Shown: piece after piece, positions 10,872-25,800 of the stretch
Layout of the letters: each line of letters opens with the position of its first letter
How positions within the stretch are numbered: position 1 is the stretch's first letter
Source: Steromphala cineraria
Lineage: Eukaryota > Mollusca > Gastropoda > Trochida > Trochidae
Direction: 5' to 3'
Assembly: GCA_916613615.1 (NCBI GenBank)
Contig: OU744725.1
Span: 73,452,280 to 73,516,279, forward strand
DNA: 64,000 nt
Program-made: the position numbers and the translations under genes
The notes under the pieces: model-generated
Told to the model about the DNA's origin: nothing
What the model saw: the letters and a program-made list of their open reading frames with translations, nothing else
The model's database searches: none

Positions 10872-13800
10872 CTGAAACACAAGAAGAGAATTGTCAGTCA
10901 AAACGCTTGTCTACAGTAGGCTTGAGAAGGTAACGAGCTGGTTACTTTGTTGATCCACATAGTGATACTAGTAGCCATACTTAGGTGGTTTTGAAAATGA
11001 AAAGAAGGGGGTTGCGGCTAGCAAACATAAAAGAAGGGGGTTGCGGCTAGCAAACATAAAAGAAGGGGGTTGCGACTAGCAAACATAAAAGAAGGGGGTT
11101 GCGGCTAGCAAACATAAAAGAAGGGGGTTGCGACTAGCAAACATAAAAGAAGGGGGTTGCGGCTAGCAAACATAAAAGAAGGGGGTTGCGGCTAGCAAAC
11201 ATAAAAGAAGGGGGTTGCGGCTAGCAAACATAAAAGAAGGGGGTTGCGACTAGCAAACATAAAAGAAGGGGGTTGCGACTAGCAAACATAAAAGAAGCAG
11301 ACGAATGACAACTTCAAACTTCATGTGTCTAATTTTTGTGTTATGAAAACGGTCTCATCGGTGGGGAATGATTACGATTAAATCCTTGAAGTTGTCATCT
11401 GCCTGGTTTCTACATGTTTGGTAGCTGGACCCCACTTCTCTAAGATTTTTAATTACCCCGGTATTATGATAAATGAGTTATGATTAAACAGACTTTTTGC
11501 AATTTGATAAGTATCATGGTATTTTTGTATGATATAATTTGATATGATACATGTCAAGATCATACACTTTTTTCAGAGATTTTCATTAAAGAACATGTAA
11601 ATTTGACAAACACTTTTAGTATAACAAGCAGACAGAGTCGTCTATATCCCCCGCCATTTGGAATATTTTGACGAAAAAAAACATGACTTTGAATTTTAAG
11701 TATCTCCGATTTCTGGTGTCATAAATTGTCACAACTTACAATTTCAAAGAAACTGCAAAAAATGATAATCCAAACAAGTTCAAACCCCAAAAAGGCACAT
11801 CTACACATAATGATTGATTCCCCCCTTACTCTTTATCCTCTTTATCTAACTTAGGAGACTGATGCTCCTTGAGAAAAAGAGGAAATCAAAATGCAAAGAA
11901 GTTGAAAACCTCAAAAGGCACATCTCCACATGATGCCCATTGCACATACCAAGTTTTGTCGAGCTAGGTCTAACTGTTTTGGAGTTGTTGTGCTCCAGAA
12001 ACTAAATCCTATGTTACGTTTCCATGGAAACGGGTAAAAATAAAAATGCAAAGAAGTTGAAAACCCCAAAAGGCACATCTCCACATGATGCCCGTTGCAC
12101 ATACCAAGTTTCGTTGAGCTAGGTCTAACCGTTTTGGAGTTGTGCTCCGGAAACTAAATCCTATGTTACGTTTCCATGGAAACGGGTAAAAATAAAAATG
12201 CAAAGAAGTTGAAAACCTCAAAAGGCACATCTCCACATGATGCCCATTGCACATACCAAGTTTCGTCGAGCTAGGTCTCACCATTTGGAGTTGTGCTCCA
12301 GAAACGAAATCCTATGTTATGTTTCCATGGAAACGGGTAAACATAAAAATGCAAAGAAGTTGAAAACCTCAAAAGGCACATCTCCACATGATGCCCGTTG
12401 CACATACCAAGTTTCGTTGAGCTAGGTCTAACTGTTTTGGAGTTGTGCTCCGGAAATGAAATCCTATGTAACGTTTCCATGGAAACGGGTAAAAATAAAA
12501 ATGCAAAGAAGTTGAAAACCCCAAAAGGCACATCTCCACATGATGCCCATTGCACATACAAAGTTTCGTTGAGCTAGGTCTAACCGTTTTAGAGTTGTGC
12601 TCTGGAAACGAAATTCTATGTTACGTTTCCATGGAAACGGGTAAAAATAAAAATGCAAAGAAGTTGAAAACCCCAAAAGGCACATCTCCACATGATGCCC
12701 ATTGCACATACCAAGTTTCGTCGAGCTAGGTCTCACCATTTTGGAGTTGTGCTCCGGAAACATTATCGGGACGGACGAACGGACAAACGGACGGATGGAG
12801 ACCATTTCAATATCCCCCCCCCCCCCCCCCCCCCCCCCAACTACGTTTGGCGGGGGATAATTAGTATTTATTACTTGAACAATGTTAACGCCGATGATAA
12901 GTCAGATTAGGTATCACAATTCTCAAAACTAAGACATATCAAAACTCTGATAAGAAGGTATAAAAAATAGAGCCATTGGCTCTGTAGCTCATCAGGCTTC
13001 ATCATCAATTATGCTGTAGAGTGTGGCCAATGTGATTCCCCCTTTGTAGAGGCCACAGGGGCACCAATCATAAAATTAAGTATATAGGCGACAAGTTTCA
13101 GTTTTCTAGGCCTTATACTTCAGGAGAAGAAGAATAAAATAGGTTTTAAGGGTGTGGCCCTTATTAGGGGCAACAAAGCTACAATTTATAATCCTCACTA
13201 GCCAAGGAGTCTGTACACCAAGTTTCAGACGGATAGACCGACGGAAGCCGGACACCATGCCACGCCATGCGCCCATAGAGTTTAAAAAATTAGTAATAAC
13301 TTCTTTTGTCAAATGTGATAAAATGAGATTTTGGTATTCTTGTGAAGTAAATTACCTTGATGTTCTCACATTGTTCCTAGAGGGAAATTTGTCCTACCCT
13401 TTAGCTTGGTGACCCTTCAAATTACCATTTTAGATACTTTTACCATTGCAAATGGGCTCATCTGCTAAAAAATTGCAAAAATGATCCCCTTAGCTCAACA
13501 AATACCTTCACACATCAACTGAAGATGGACTCACCAGACATGCAGAATGGAACTTCTTCTTACAAGTGCGACACTGTAGGCGAGGCAGCTGGAAGTTTGT
13601 TCCGTGAAGCACGGAGAAGCAGACCATGCAGTCGTCCACGCCCTCAAACCTCTTGTCTATGTTCCGCTTCCACAGCTTCAGACCCTCCATTATCGTACCG
13701 TTCTGGAGAACAAACAATATCATATTTTCTCAATAAATTCGACATATCTAACAATTCGACCACATGATATTATACTGAGGTCACAGATTCAAATCAATTC

Positions 13801-16800
13801 TAAAACTTTAACCAAGTGCCAAAATGTTTTGTTTCCATGATTCAACCATTGCTTAAAATTAATAATTTGCAAAGAACAAAATAATTGCAAAGTGTAATTG
13901 CTGCAGTTTTCAATTTAAAATATCTTGATAATGACAACATTGTCATTATTATGTGGTAACCGGCAAAGACTATTCATTAAAATTACACATGGACACTAGA
14001 AGTATCAACTGTTGCAATTAAGGATCATTTTAAAGACTGTAGATGTTGTATTGTGACAGGAAGGTTGCAACTTGCTATTGTGATAAAAAACTGGACAATG
14101 ACGAGTGTCATTCAGTCAAGCGTAATTTTGGAATCCTATTAAAAGCATTCCGAATGATATTTACAAGTTGATACTGTTTGATAGGTGATATAATGAGTAT
14201 CCATGTAAGTGGGACCAGTGAAATTGCCTTCCACAAACAAAAATCTCAATTTAAATGTATATTGAAACAATTATTTATCGTTTATTTGCCTATTTGAGGT
14301 GAATGAGTGAGATCTTTTAAGATTTCTTTAATGAACTATGCCATATTTGTATCAAAGCAAAATAATATATATAATGTAAATCACAGAGTGACTCTTTACG
14401 AGTACATATCAAAGGTCTAAATGACTTCCTGAACATAATACACTTATGCAATAAGGCTCAAGCCAATCTTACAACATCCTATATATACACCAGACTGACT
14501 GTTCTTCAATATGTTCCTGATGAAGTCAACATTATGTTGATGAAACGTTGAACAATATTTTATGGTTTTTAGTTGGAGACATTTATATTGAACATATAAT
14601 GATGCAATGTTCTCTATAATAAGTCAAATCTCTTCCACTCCCTACCTGGTGCTGTAGGAAGATGTTGAGATGAAGCAGCCAGCGGTCCCACTGGGACTGG
14701 GTCACGCCGACCTTCTTGTCGCTCACCACGGTGATGCTCCCCAGAGGGTAGTTCTCCGGGAGCGAGATCACCACTTCCACGCTCACCTCCGACATCGTGT
14801 ACTTCGCTATCACCTCGCGGATCTTGGGCCGCGCTTTTATCTGAAACAACAGAACATTGAAAAGTTTTCACCTCATAAACCTTTTACCCCTAAAAACCAG
14901 GATTTGGTCCAAAAACTGTATGTGTATGGAGGGGGGGGGGGGGGGAAGAGTGTTGTTATTGAAGGGTTTTGGGTTAAAACCTGGGGTTCACTGTTTTGAC
15001 GGGTGATTCTTTAGATCACAGAGATGGTTTTGGACGGTCTGACCCCCTTTCACATTATCATTTTTCAATAAAACACCTTAAGTTTTACTGTCATATATGC
15101 AACATGCAAAGAATTAACTCACCTCAATGTCGCCCAGTTCTTGGTCAGATGTCTGCACAGCTGAGATCTCGGAATGGCATAGAAGTGGACTCACATGTCT
15201 CTTTGTGAACCTGGCAAACATTCACAGTTTCCATAAATTAGCTTATTGCCTTATTGCCTTCATTTATCAATCCTTAGAGTATCAACAAAACAGAAAGACA
15301 GATTTCTAATTGTCAACTTCTTTAGAATGAGTAACACATAAATAATATTATTTTCCTTTATCGTCAAAAAGTTATCTCTTCAAGCAAGAAATCCTTTGTA
15401 CCTACAAGGGCTACTCAAATCCAATGTTATTTATGTTGCACTTTTAGAACATTCTCTTTCAAACAATTTGTAACATGCATGCAACTCTTTCTCTATCACT
15501 TTATAAACATGTTTGTTCTTGCTGTTGACATCTGTCTAGAAGACGTAAGGTGCACATGACATAGGCTAGGGAAATCTAAAAGCACAGAGCAAATACTGTG
15601 ATTCACAAAATGTCATTCATTGCACAGACAAAACTAATGGAACTTAACTTAGTCAATGGTTGCTCGGCAAAGTGAAATGTGAACATATGCACATATTGGA
15701 AATATGACACCACTTATGTTAAATCCCAACCTAACCTACTTGTCTATATAGCTGGTTGTCCTCTTATCCTGGTCCATCCACCACTGTCTCACCAGGGCGG
15801 GGATCGTCTCCAGACACTGGAGGTATACACTGCAGGACAGGTGTTCCAGGTCTCTGGCTGCCGGCCGTGCTGTGGACGATACGTTTTATGGAAATGGAAA
15901 TTTAGCATAGTACGTCAGTAAACTGTAAAGGTTAAGTGAATTATCACCAAGAGAACTAGATTAGTGTTTGTGGGACACCGCAAAAACAGAGCAGCCCCGA
16001 AACTTGGGGTTTCGCCTTACCCTGTTCCGCCTTCTACAAGCCTCAGCATATTGGGCATTTACTTGTGACCTTGACTTTTGACACTCAAGGTCACACAATT
16101 AATGAATACATTTCATTGAATATAACATTAATGTAACGAATTAAAGTGTTAAAAGTTAAAATAATCAATTTTCTCAATATATGTTGACCTTGCTGTGACC
16201 TTGACCTTTGACCTTGAAAGTGAACATGTCATTGTAATTCCCCAGAGGTGTAAACACTTATACATGTTCATGAGTTCTGAAAAGCTTAATGGGATTAAGT
16301 TATATTCAAATTAGATACACATTGCAATAACACAAATCTCATGACTTTGACCTTTGACCTTCAAGGTTACACAATCAATGAACGCTTTTCATTAAGTATA
16401 ACAATCATCTATTGATTAAAAGTGTTCATAGTTAAAATAAAGCATTTTCGCAAGACAATGCTAAAGTAGTGATCTTGCTGTGACCTTCACCTTGGACAGA
16501 TTGTAGCGAAAACCTTTTCAAATTTTTTTACTCTTCCATGGATGATACATACCAAGTTAGAGCTTCATAGCACAAAAACTTTTCAAATAATCGCGTTTAC
16601 AAGAGTTTTTTTTAGTGATTTAATAGCTCCTGACCTTGACCTTTGACCTTGAAAGTGAACATGTCAAAATCGTTCCCCCGTAGTATAAGCAGTAAGTTAT
16701 GAATACAAGTTCTGGAAAGCTTAGTAGAAAAAAGTTATAGCCATTGGTATCAGCGGCGGTGGCGGAAACTGCACAAATACTGAAAGCAGCCGAATGACAG

Positions 16801-19800
16801 AGTAATGTTATGAAGATATGAAATAAGTGACATTTCTGTGTGATGAATGTCTCCATGCCATCATGTCTTCAACATTGTCAAGGGAAGGGAAGGGAATGCT
16901 TATCACCTGAAGAGAGGAGGGGTGGGTGTGTCTCGAAGTACGTGGCCTGTTTTCCAGGTATGCTGGGGTTGTCTGGCATCAGCTGGTACAGGTGAGTAAA
17001 GAGCCTCTTCACGATACCTGTCTCCTTGAAGTATACTGCATACTTAGCTCGCAGCTGAAATAGATTGCAAAATAAATCTATCAAACAGCATTCGCGGATT
17101 AAGAAGGGGGTTGGGGGGATGCACAAATTTTTTTTTGAATTTTTTACCCCTAAGAAATCTGGCTCAAAATGTATTTTTCACTTGCTAGAAAGAGCCTTTA
17201 TTCTACACACATACTTCTTTTTTAGTTATTTACAGATACAGATTTTTCTCTTAAAAGTATTTACTACTACTTATTTACTAGAATCACACTTATATCTTAC
17301 CTCTGATGGACTACTCTTGAAGAGTCTGAGAATGAGTTTCCATGACAACAGATACCCCATGGCATACTTGTACTCGTCAGTGTTGGGGGGCACAATATGA
17401 CTCGTCTCCAGACTAGCCTCACTGAGGACGATGTCCATAGCTGCCCCTCCCTCCATACACACTGTGTTCACGGCCGTTGGTGGGGAACTGAATCAGTAAT
17501 TTATAGAATCAAAGGAAATTGTTGAGTTATTTAAAATTCCGACCTTTTTTTATCTGTATTTGATCATGTAAAGTAAAGTAAGGCTTTAGCCACCAACTCC
17601 AAGTTTCTGATCTTGATCCGATTGACAAAAATTATTTGTTTCGTAAATTACTCGGCAATAAAATTTCATTTTATCAGAACTTCATAACATTTAATCACTG
17701 CAAAAAGTATCTTTGAAGGCTTACAATATCAGAAACAAGTTACATTCTATAAGTCCATATTTCTAGGCTACGGCAATAGTTCAGATGGCTGGTGGCTGGG
17801 TTTGAACTGATGCAAACAGAAACCACAAACAGAAACCGCAAACAGAAACCACAAACAAAATACTTTTTTGCCTAAGCAACTTTTTTCATGAACATATTCA
17901 GTGCTTGCATGCTTTTAACTCAGTGCTTTTTGCTAATTTGTTGATTTATGCCCAGACTCAAAACAACCTGAAGGGAAAATGTCACAATTGTATTCATGGA
18001 AACATGACAACTTTACTCATGATTTTTGATGATTTTTCTATGATTTTTTACTTATCTTTGTCCCTCTAATCACAACTTGATAAAAGTAAGGTGACCAATC
18101 CAAAGAGTTTAATTTATGGAACATTTTAAGTGCAAGGTAAACTTAATATCAAGTGAAGATAAATTCAATTCCAACTCATCAAGCGTCCGCTCACCTCGAC
18201 TCGTCCTCCCTCTTGTCCTCGTCTTTGATCCGCTCAACGTCCTCGTCTTCTTTCTCGTACAAGGGGAGATCACTCACGATGCTGCAAACATTAGACCATG
18301 TACAACCGATAAATGACATTTCAAGAAATACAAACCATAGCCTTTCCATTAACTTTTTCCCACTAAATGTTTTACCCTAAAGGAAAGCTAAAAAATTTTC
18401 ATTTTCTCCATGATGAAGAGACTCTACCAAGAAAAGCTCTCAAGAAAGTTCACTACAATCTAAAAGGAACATATCTGTAAATAATTAAACACGGTTTACA
18501 TAATTAAACAAGGTTTACATACCCTAAAGTTAAAACACAACATCTCTTAATTATTTTACCATGATGAAAACACTCTACCTGTTGAGCACGTGGAATGCCG
18601 TCACTTGAACTGATGAATTGCTGCAGAGCATCATGGGAGAGAAGGTGTTGAGGAGAGACTGAAGAGTGTCGGGGAAGGGAGACAACTCTCCAGCAATCAG
18701 GTTGGCAGGCAGCTGGTGGTTGAGGGTATGCTGTTTAGGACAGCGAGATACCGCCAGCCCCATGGAACTGAGCACACTGTCGTGGAGACCACTCCCACAT
18801 GTCTTCATCCACTTTCCTGCAGTGCAGATGAGAAGGAAAATATTTGGTGATTGATTGTTTGAAGCAACATAGGGATTGTACAAATAATGTTGATCTAACT
18901 TCACCCTCTCAGCCCTAAGGACCCAGTTACAAAAAGCCCTTATTAGGTCTGTATGAGAGAGGGCTTTAAAGTAACTGAACTTCTGCAGCAATAATGACAT
19001 TTATCTTAATAATAAAAGTTTGACACTATGGTACTGACTGCATGATTGCTACCCATCATGAATCTCTTTGCTGCCTAAGAAGGCTTTTGTATTGTTACAG
19101 AGATTGTGGAGGAAGAAGGTAGTTGAGTAACTCTGTGGCAAGAGAAGGCAAAATAAATTGCACCACAATGGTATTCATGGTATTCATGGCACTCTCATGA
19201 ACTTTCAATGAACCAACAAAATTTGTAACTGAGGACTAGCTATTATTCATGGGTAGAAGGCAAACTGGCCAACCTCATTGTCAAGTTAGAAATGTCTGCC
19301 CAGATTTCTAACAAAACCTTCACAACACCTCAAACGGAGCCATCAATTAATATACTTAATAGCTAGGAACTCTTTAATAGCCAAGCTCAAAGCCATTAGT
19401 TTTTAACCAATTCTGTTAATCATTCAGTAAAGTTTGTAATGAAAACCTTTCAAGCTATTTATAAGGCGGCGATAGCCGACATGTAGGAGAGGGCATGGTG
19501 GGGATAGTAGCATGAAGATCCCCTAAAGGGTACACACACGGAACAATACTGTTAGTCAGGGCTGCTTATTATCAGCTTGAATATTATCATTTAATTTCAA
19601 AACCATGTGTATTCACTTTCTTGCTTGTAAACAATCACATAAGAGAACGTACCAACACTCCTGACGTAGAGGGGAAGAAGAACACTGAAGACCCCCTCAC
19701 TGAAGAACTCGTCCCACTCTGACATGAGGTTCTCGGGGTAGCTGGTGGGGGCGGGGCGGATCCTCTCGTCAATACAGCTCACCACGTCCGCTAGCAGCTG

Positions 19801-22800
19801 ACACGACACGATGGAGAACACACTCACAGGGCTGTGGCTGGTCAGGAGGGCCTCACTTTCAGTCACCGTCTGCAGGGAAAAACTTATAAGGTTATTGCTC
19901 TTACTCTTTTAGGTTTAAATTTTCCATCGTTTATTTACCATCATTTAGCAGTTGATTTGATCATCAAGAGCAGGGTTAAGGTGCCAAATTTAACTGCGGC
20001 ATAAGTGTATCGTCACAACTCGATTGTTTTAATTATTGTAAGTCAACACAAATCTCTCCTCCTGAGTGGTAAAGATTAGCACACAAAATTTTAATTATTG
20101 CTGAGGTATGTCGACTGACTGACCTAAATTCCGAAAGACCTATATTTTGTCAGTATACCTGACCAATGAGCATCAAGATTATATTATTTATATCTATATT
20201 TATTATATTAAATGAGAAGCTGCACACACCTGCATCCAGGCTACAGAGCTGCACAAGACGAAGTCCCAGTCGGAGCTGGTGAGCTGCTGGGGGAGTCGCG
20301 TCACGTACAGCTGCACAAACTTCATCACCTCCACGTTGATACAGATCTTCTCCATGGTGACACCATCCAACTCACTGATAGGAAGGCAAAGGAGAGAAAA
20401 TATTACTCATATGGTGATAGATGTTCGAGCTTTGCAAACAGTTCTGGTTCCAATTTGTACTGCTGAATAAACTGAGTGCAATGTGAATGAAGTGCCTTTA
20501 TCACACAAAATGGCATTTGAACAAGGCCATGATTATTTGGTGTCTAAAATCGGATTCAAACAGCTCACTAACATCTACACCAACTCTGCTCCATCATAAA
20601 ACATTGTACTCACTCTGATATCTAAATGTCTGGAAAAGCAAATTTCAAAGGTAAAAGAATATACCTGTTACTTGGGAAACACTTCTGCTAGAACGTTGCA
20701 TACAAGAGCAAAATTAGTTGGAATCTACTTGTCCATAACTCTTAAAACATAAAATTATTTCATTAACATCTTACAACATAAAACCATGATTTGGAAGGTT
20801 ACAAAACAAGACAGCAATATGATATCACATGACCAAGATGATTACACATTATCGGGTACTAATAGAGACAATACATTAGTTATGTAAATCATTAATTATT
20901 ACGTAAATTATTCATAAGTTTTATCTAACTGTACTGTACAGGAAGTGAACTGACCATGCAAAGAGCATGAGGTCCTCTGTATCATGCTTCCACTGAATAA
21001 TCTGAGCCAATGTTGACCTGTAAACGTCCTTGACCTCTGACCTGTCTGTGCTGATGAAGGGCAAGGTCATATTCAACACTCCAAGCAGCCCTCCTCCACC
21101 TGGAATAAAACAATCAAGAAAAATATTTACACTTTTTTTGTCTTCTTTTAGAATTATAATAACAGATAAGGGCTTCTAACGGCACTAGAATTGCGTTGAT
21201 TTCTCAATGGGAAAGATTTGACTTGTGATTTCAATTAATTCAATGAATTCAAGTTTTCGTGACTTGGGCAATATTTCAGGCATTAGCGGTCGGTAAAATA
21301 GACGGATAAGGTGATAATATGCCAACCATCAATCTCTGTAGATGAATCTGCTGGTGTTGTGATGAAGCGAGCGTTTAGGATCTCTGCTGTAGTTAGTCTG
21401 GCACTGTCCGAGACGTAGTTGGTTACACACTGGAGCGTGTGTACGGTGGTCGCTGTTAGAGTGCTGCATCTGATCAACAGTAAAACATCCTTAAATATCA
21501 ACAATCATATGCAAAATTAAATTACAATCTATTGTTCCTTCACTCCATTATTTCCAGCTTTCTAAAGTTATGTTGTAGAATAACCAATAAGTTCAGTAGA
21601 TCCTCCTCCTCTAAAAGTAATTGGACTTGCCTCCAATAATCTAAAAGATGATAACATAACTGTCTTTCCTTTGTTCGCTAAGGTCCTCAGATTCATTGTC
21701 TTACTGGGACATTACTCTATAAACATATGTCAGAAACTGTTTCTTATTGTTATATGAAATAATGTCTGTCAAATTCTGACCAAATAGGTCTTCCTCAAAC
21801 TATATTCTTGTATATCCCTTCAAGGTTCATTGTAACTAAACATCTATTTATCAGGTAAACATGATAAGATCACGAGATATAAGATCACAAGTTGAGAGTA
21901 CCTGTCTACTACAGCATCATCTGCGATCACAACTTCCGACTTGCTGGTCCTGAGCGTATCCAACAAAGCCCGGAGAGAAACAGCAGATACCCCTCCCGCT
22001 TCATCAGACCTTGAGACACAGAGATCATTCTTTCATAGAATGTTTTTAAACATTATGCGTGGTTGAAAAATAATGAGTCGGTCAAATAAAATTGATTTTG
22101 TACACTTATCTAAGGATCATTTAGCAACAAACGAAAATGAGCTGACTGATCTGATTACATTATGCATGATAGAAAAATAATCAGCAGGTCAATAAAAAGG
22201 CATTTCACCTTCAACTATACACTCAACCAAGGAACTAAAGTTGACGCTTTATCTTACTCAAAAAGAATCCACATACACAGCCATTATGCATGTTGGAAAA
22301 ATAATCAGTCGGTCAAAAAAAAGTGATTTTGTACACTCAACTAAGGAACTAAAGTGGATGTTTTATTATTACTCAAAAAGAATCCACATACCTTGACACA
22401 GTCATGTTTAGAAGCTTTCTCTGACTCTCACTACTCATGTAGGTGACTAATCTTGTGACCTTGACCTTCAACTGGTCAAGAGCAGACGTCAAATCACTGA
22501 GGGCAGCCACCTGAGAAGGCAAAGAATACAAAATGAACATAAAACAAGATTCATCAGAAGATGACATTTCCAACCAGTCCTAATAAATCAAAATATAGTT
22601 CTTAGAATTATGTCAGATTATATAGTGGACAAAGTCATCTGTCAAAATTAATTTCGATTACAACTTCGAGAACAATTGAAACGCCAAAAATTAAATGTTC
22701 CAACAAAGTCGAAAATCCAAAAATTTTCACATGTAACTGATCCATATTCTGACTGATTCATAAACTAGATGAGCTAGGTCAGATAGTTTTGGAGTAATGC

Positions 22801-25800
22801 TCCGAAAATGAAATGATTACAGACAACTATATCCCACAGTATTACACTACGGTGGGATAAAAAAAAACATTATTTTACAAAACCCATAGGGGATAATGAA
22901 TTCTGAGAACGTCAAGAATTCACTAAAGATATTGTTTATAAAAAATATTAGAGCTTTTTAGACATTGAAAGAAATATTTTACCTTCTTGTCATATTCTGC
23001 CCAACATGTAGCGATAACTTGTTTGGTAAGACAAGTAACCATTCTTTCAAGATCCTCTGTCGACCACTCAACAGCAGTTGTCTCCCCTTGTTCTGTTGAA
23101 GAACTCTCCACTTCTGGAGGTAGCATTGCTCCAGTAGTCTTATACATAAGGAGTCCAGTATTGAATAGAGTCGAGAAGACCAGCTGAGTCAAGGTGGAAG
23201 TTGGTCGTTTCTTCTCCAACGTAGTTAATGATATCATCCCTTCAATCATCATATACTCCTCAATCTGAAAAAGAGTTGAAAAACATCAATTATGTCAATT
23301 CCCATAATCTTTTCCTCAAAATTTATTGTGATATTTATTCTTAAAACACTTTAAAATATATACATAACAATCATAAGTTTTCAAAAAAAATCAAATACTA
23401 TAATTATTGATGTGTGCCAAAGCTGAATTCCAAGCTGTTTTATAACTGTTAAACATTTTCAACTCTTATCTTATCTTTTGCCTGCAAAAGTTATGTTTCT
23501 AAATTTAGATTTAACTGACATAATATGACTAAGACAGCAAACAGACTGCATCTTTTAATTTTATTGAATCATACACAAGTGTTTCCAAAGAAACATGTCA
23601 CAAATTCTACGACGATAACAATAAAACGAGTTGGTGATATGCCATCTCATCTTAGTTCTCTGAATGCTGAATTCTATGCTATGAACACTGATGAAGCCGT
23701 TATGCTATGCCCTCTTATAAATGTTTGGGTGATTTGATAACCTACAGCCAATTCTGTCCTATTCTTTCATGTTATCAGTCAACTTAGTGTAATAAATTTG
23801 ATAAGATATACGTGTGCAAAAAGAATGTGTTTCCTTGTGAATTGCCAGCAAGCCGATCTTGTCCAAAATGATGAAATATATTCATGCCTGAGAGAAGTTG
23901 TCTCCCTTGTCTGTGATGAAGAGACTGTTGACCACAGCCTGAATGGTTGGGTCTGTGTGACTGGCGTCAGTCAGGTTGTTCTGTAGGGCTGTCAGCAGAT
24001 GGTGTACGCTCCTAGTCGTGTGCTGTAAACTATAAACAGGATAGTGATCTTAATAATTGGAATGAGGTATAGATCAAACACTCCTAGTCGGTGCTGTAGA
24101 CTATAAACAGGAGAGTCATTTCTTATGTATGTGATCTTAATAATTGGCTGAGATATAGATCAAACACTCCTAGTCGTGTGCTGTAGACTATAAACAGGAT
24201 AGTCATTTCTTATGTATGTGATCTTAATACTTGGAATGAGGTATAGATCAACTAACAATTTTAAAACAGGATATATGCAAACTGCCACTTCAGTGAATTA
24301 ATTATTGATAGTACAAACTGAGCCACTATTGCAGATACTAATGCAACTTTTTCGAGCATATGCTTTCATTTGATAATGAAATATCACCTCTCAATCTTTG
24401 TGATAGATTGTGATTAACCCTCTACATTCTCATTCCAGTAATGACCACTCTTAATTTGGCTTGACACTCACTTATTCATAAGTTACATTAAATTGTCATT
24501 ATTCTCTATGTTTTAATGCTTAGGTTCTTTTTGATTTTCCTTTCCTTTCTCATTCTCTCCACACAAAGGTGGTTAAAGTCGTGATCCAACCTCAGCTGTA
24601 ATAAATTTACTGCATGAGTTAGACATCTCCCTTTCCAGACAGACAGCTGTCTGTATGATAATAGAGGTTGGATGAGAGATACCCTTTCTTGAAAGTCTAG
24701 TTTCTTACCATAGGTATCGGTAAAATGCAAATATGGGATTAAGATAAGGAAAAAGGATGGGATCTTGACGGAGTAGAGAGTGAAGATTAGCTTGTACATA
24801 CACTGTAAGAGTCTGTGTCCTGGAGACCACCATGTTGTGTACAAGTGTGGCCGCCCGCTCCAGGAACCCTCCGTCCCTCAGATAGGCTCCCGTCTGTCTT
24901 ACCAGCACCTGCAGCCCACACTCCAGGGACTCATGGCTCAGTGCTCGCACCTTGTCTACAGTGGGAAGACATTGTCAATGATAATGTTAAAGCAAGTCAT
25001 CATCTAACATGCAGAAAGATAGATATGACAATTGGTGTTAATATCACTTTACATACTCATCTAAGTAACTTTACAAACAGGGCCTACTTTCACGAAGTCC
25101 TAACAAATCTGTATAATCAGTGCAATATTAAAGAATGGGAGTTAAGGTCAACCTTAGTAAAGGTTGTTTCATGAGTTGAGACCAAGGTAGATATATATAT
25201 AACCATTAGTGTTTATATAACTTTGTATACTCATCTCAGCTAACTGAACATATTTCCCTTAAAACAAACACAGAAGGGAACATGAGTTCTCTGTTCTCTA
25301 TTTAAGGGAGAGTTTTCAGTAAACCACATGAGACTCACCGGACACTGGGAAGTCTGTATCAAGATGCACCGTGAAGAGAGCCAACATGAGATTCTCCACA
25401 CTATCCAGGGATGGAAACACCTTGAAGAGCAAGAAACTATACCATTATACCTTCTGATGCAATATGAAGCCAATTTTTGGATAGCTCTCTCCATGTAAAT
25501 GTCAATAATGATAAATACTTTTAAGTGTGACCATTCAAAGAGAGACTATTATGGGGTGCTTTCAACAATATTTCAATTATTCAAACTCTCCAAGAGGTTT
25601 AGCAACATTTCAAAAGCTGAAGCATCAAAGATTAATCTTTTCCTGATCAAAACTGTAATCAGTAGGCCAATCCAAATATATCATTATATATACCACATAC
25701 TTCGAAATAGAATATTATGTAAAAATAGCCTTTCTAGCAATAGAACATCCATGTTGTATGTATGAATCTTGCTCAAATCACTTCCACCCACCTTCAAGTT

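Noticed and set aside
11911..12805. Overlapping - strand frames ([12 protein letters not shown]...)
   Set aside because: By-products of the 152-bp tandem repeat in the last LTN1 intron.
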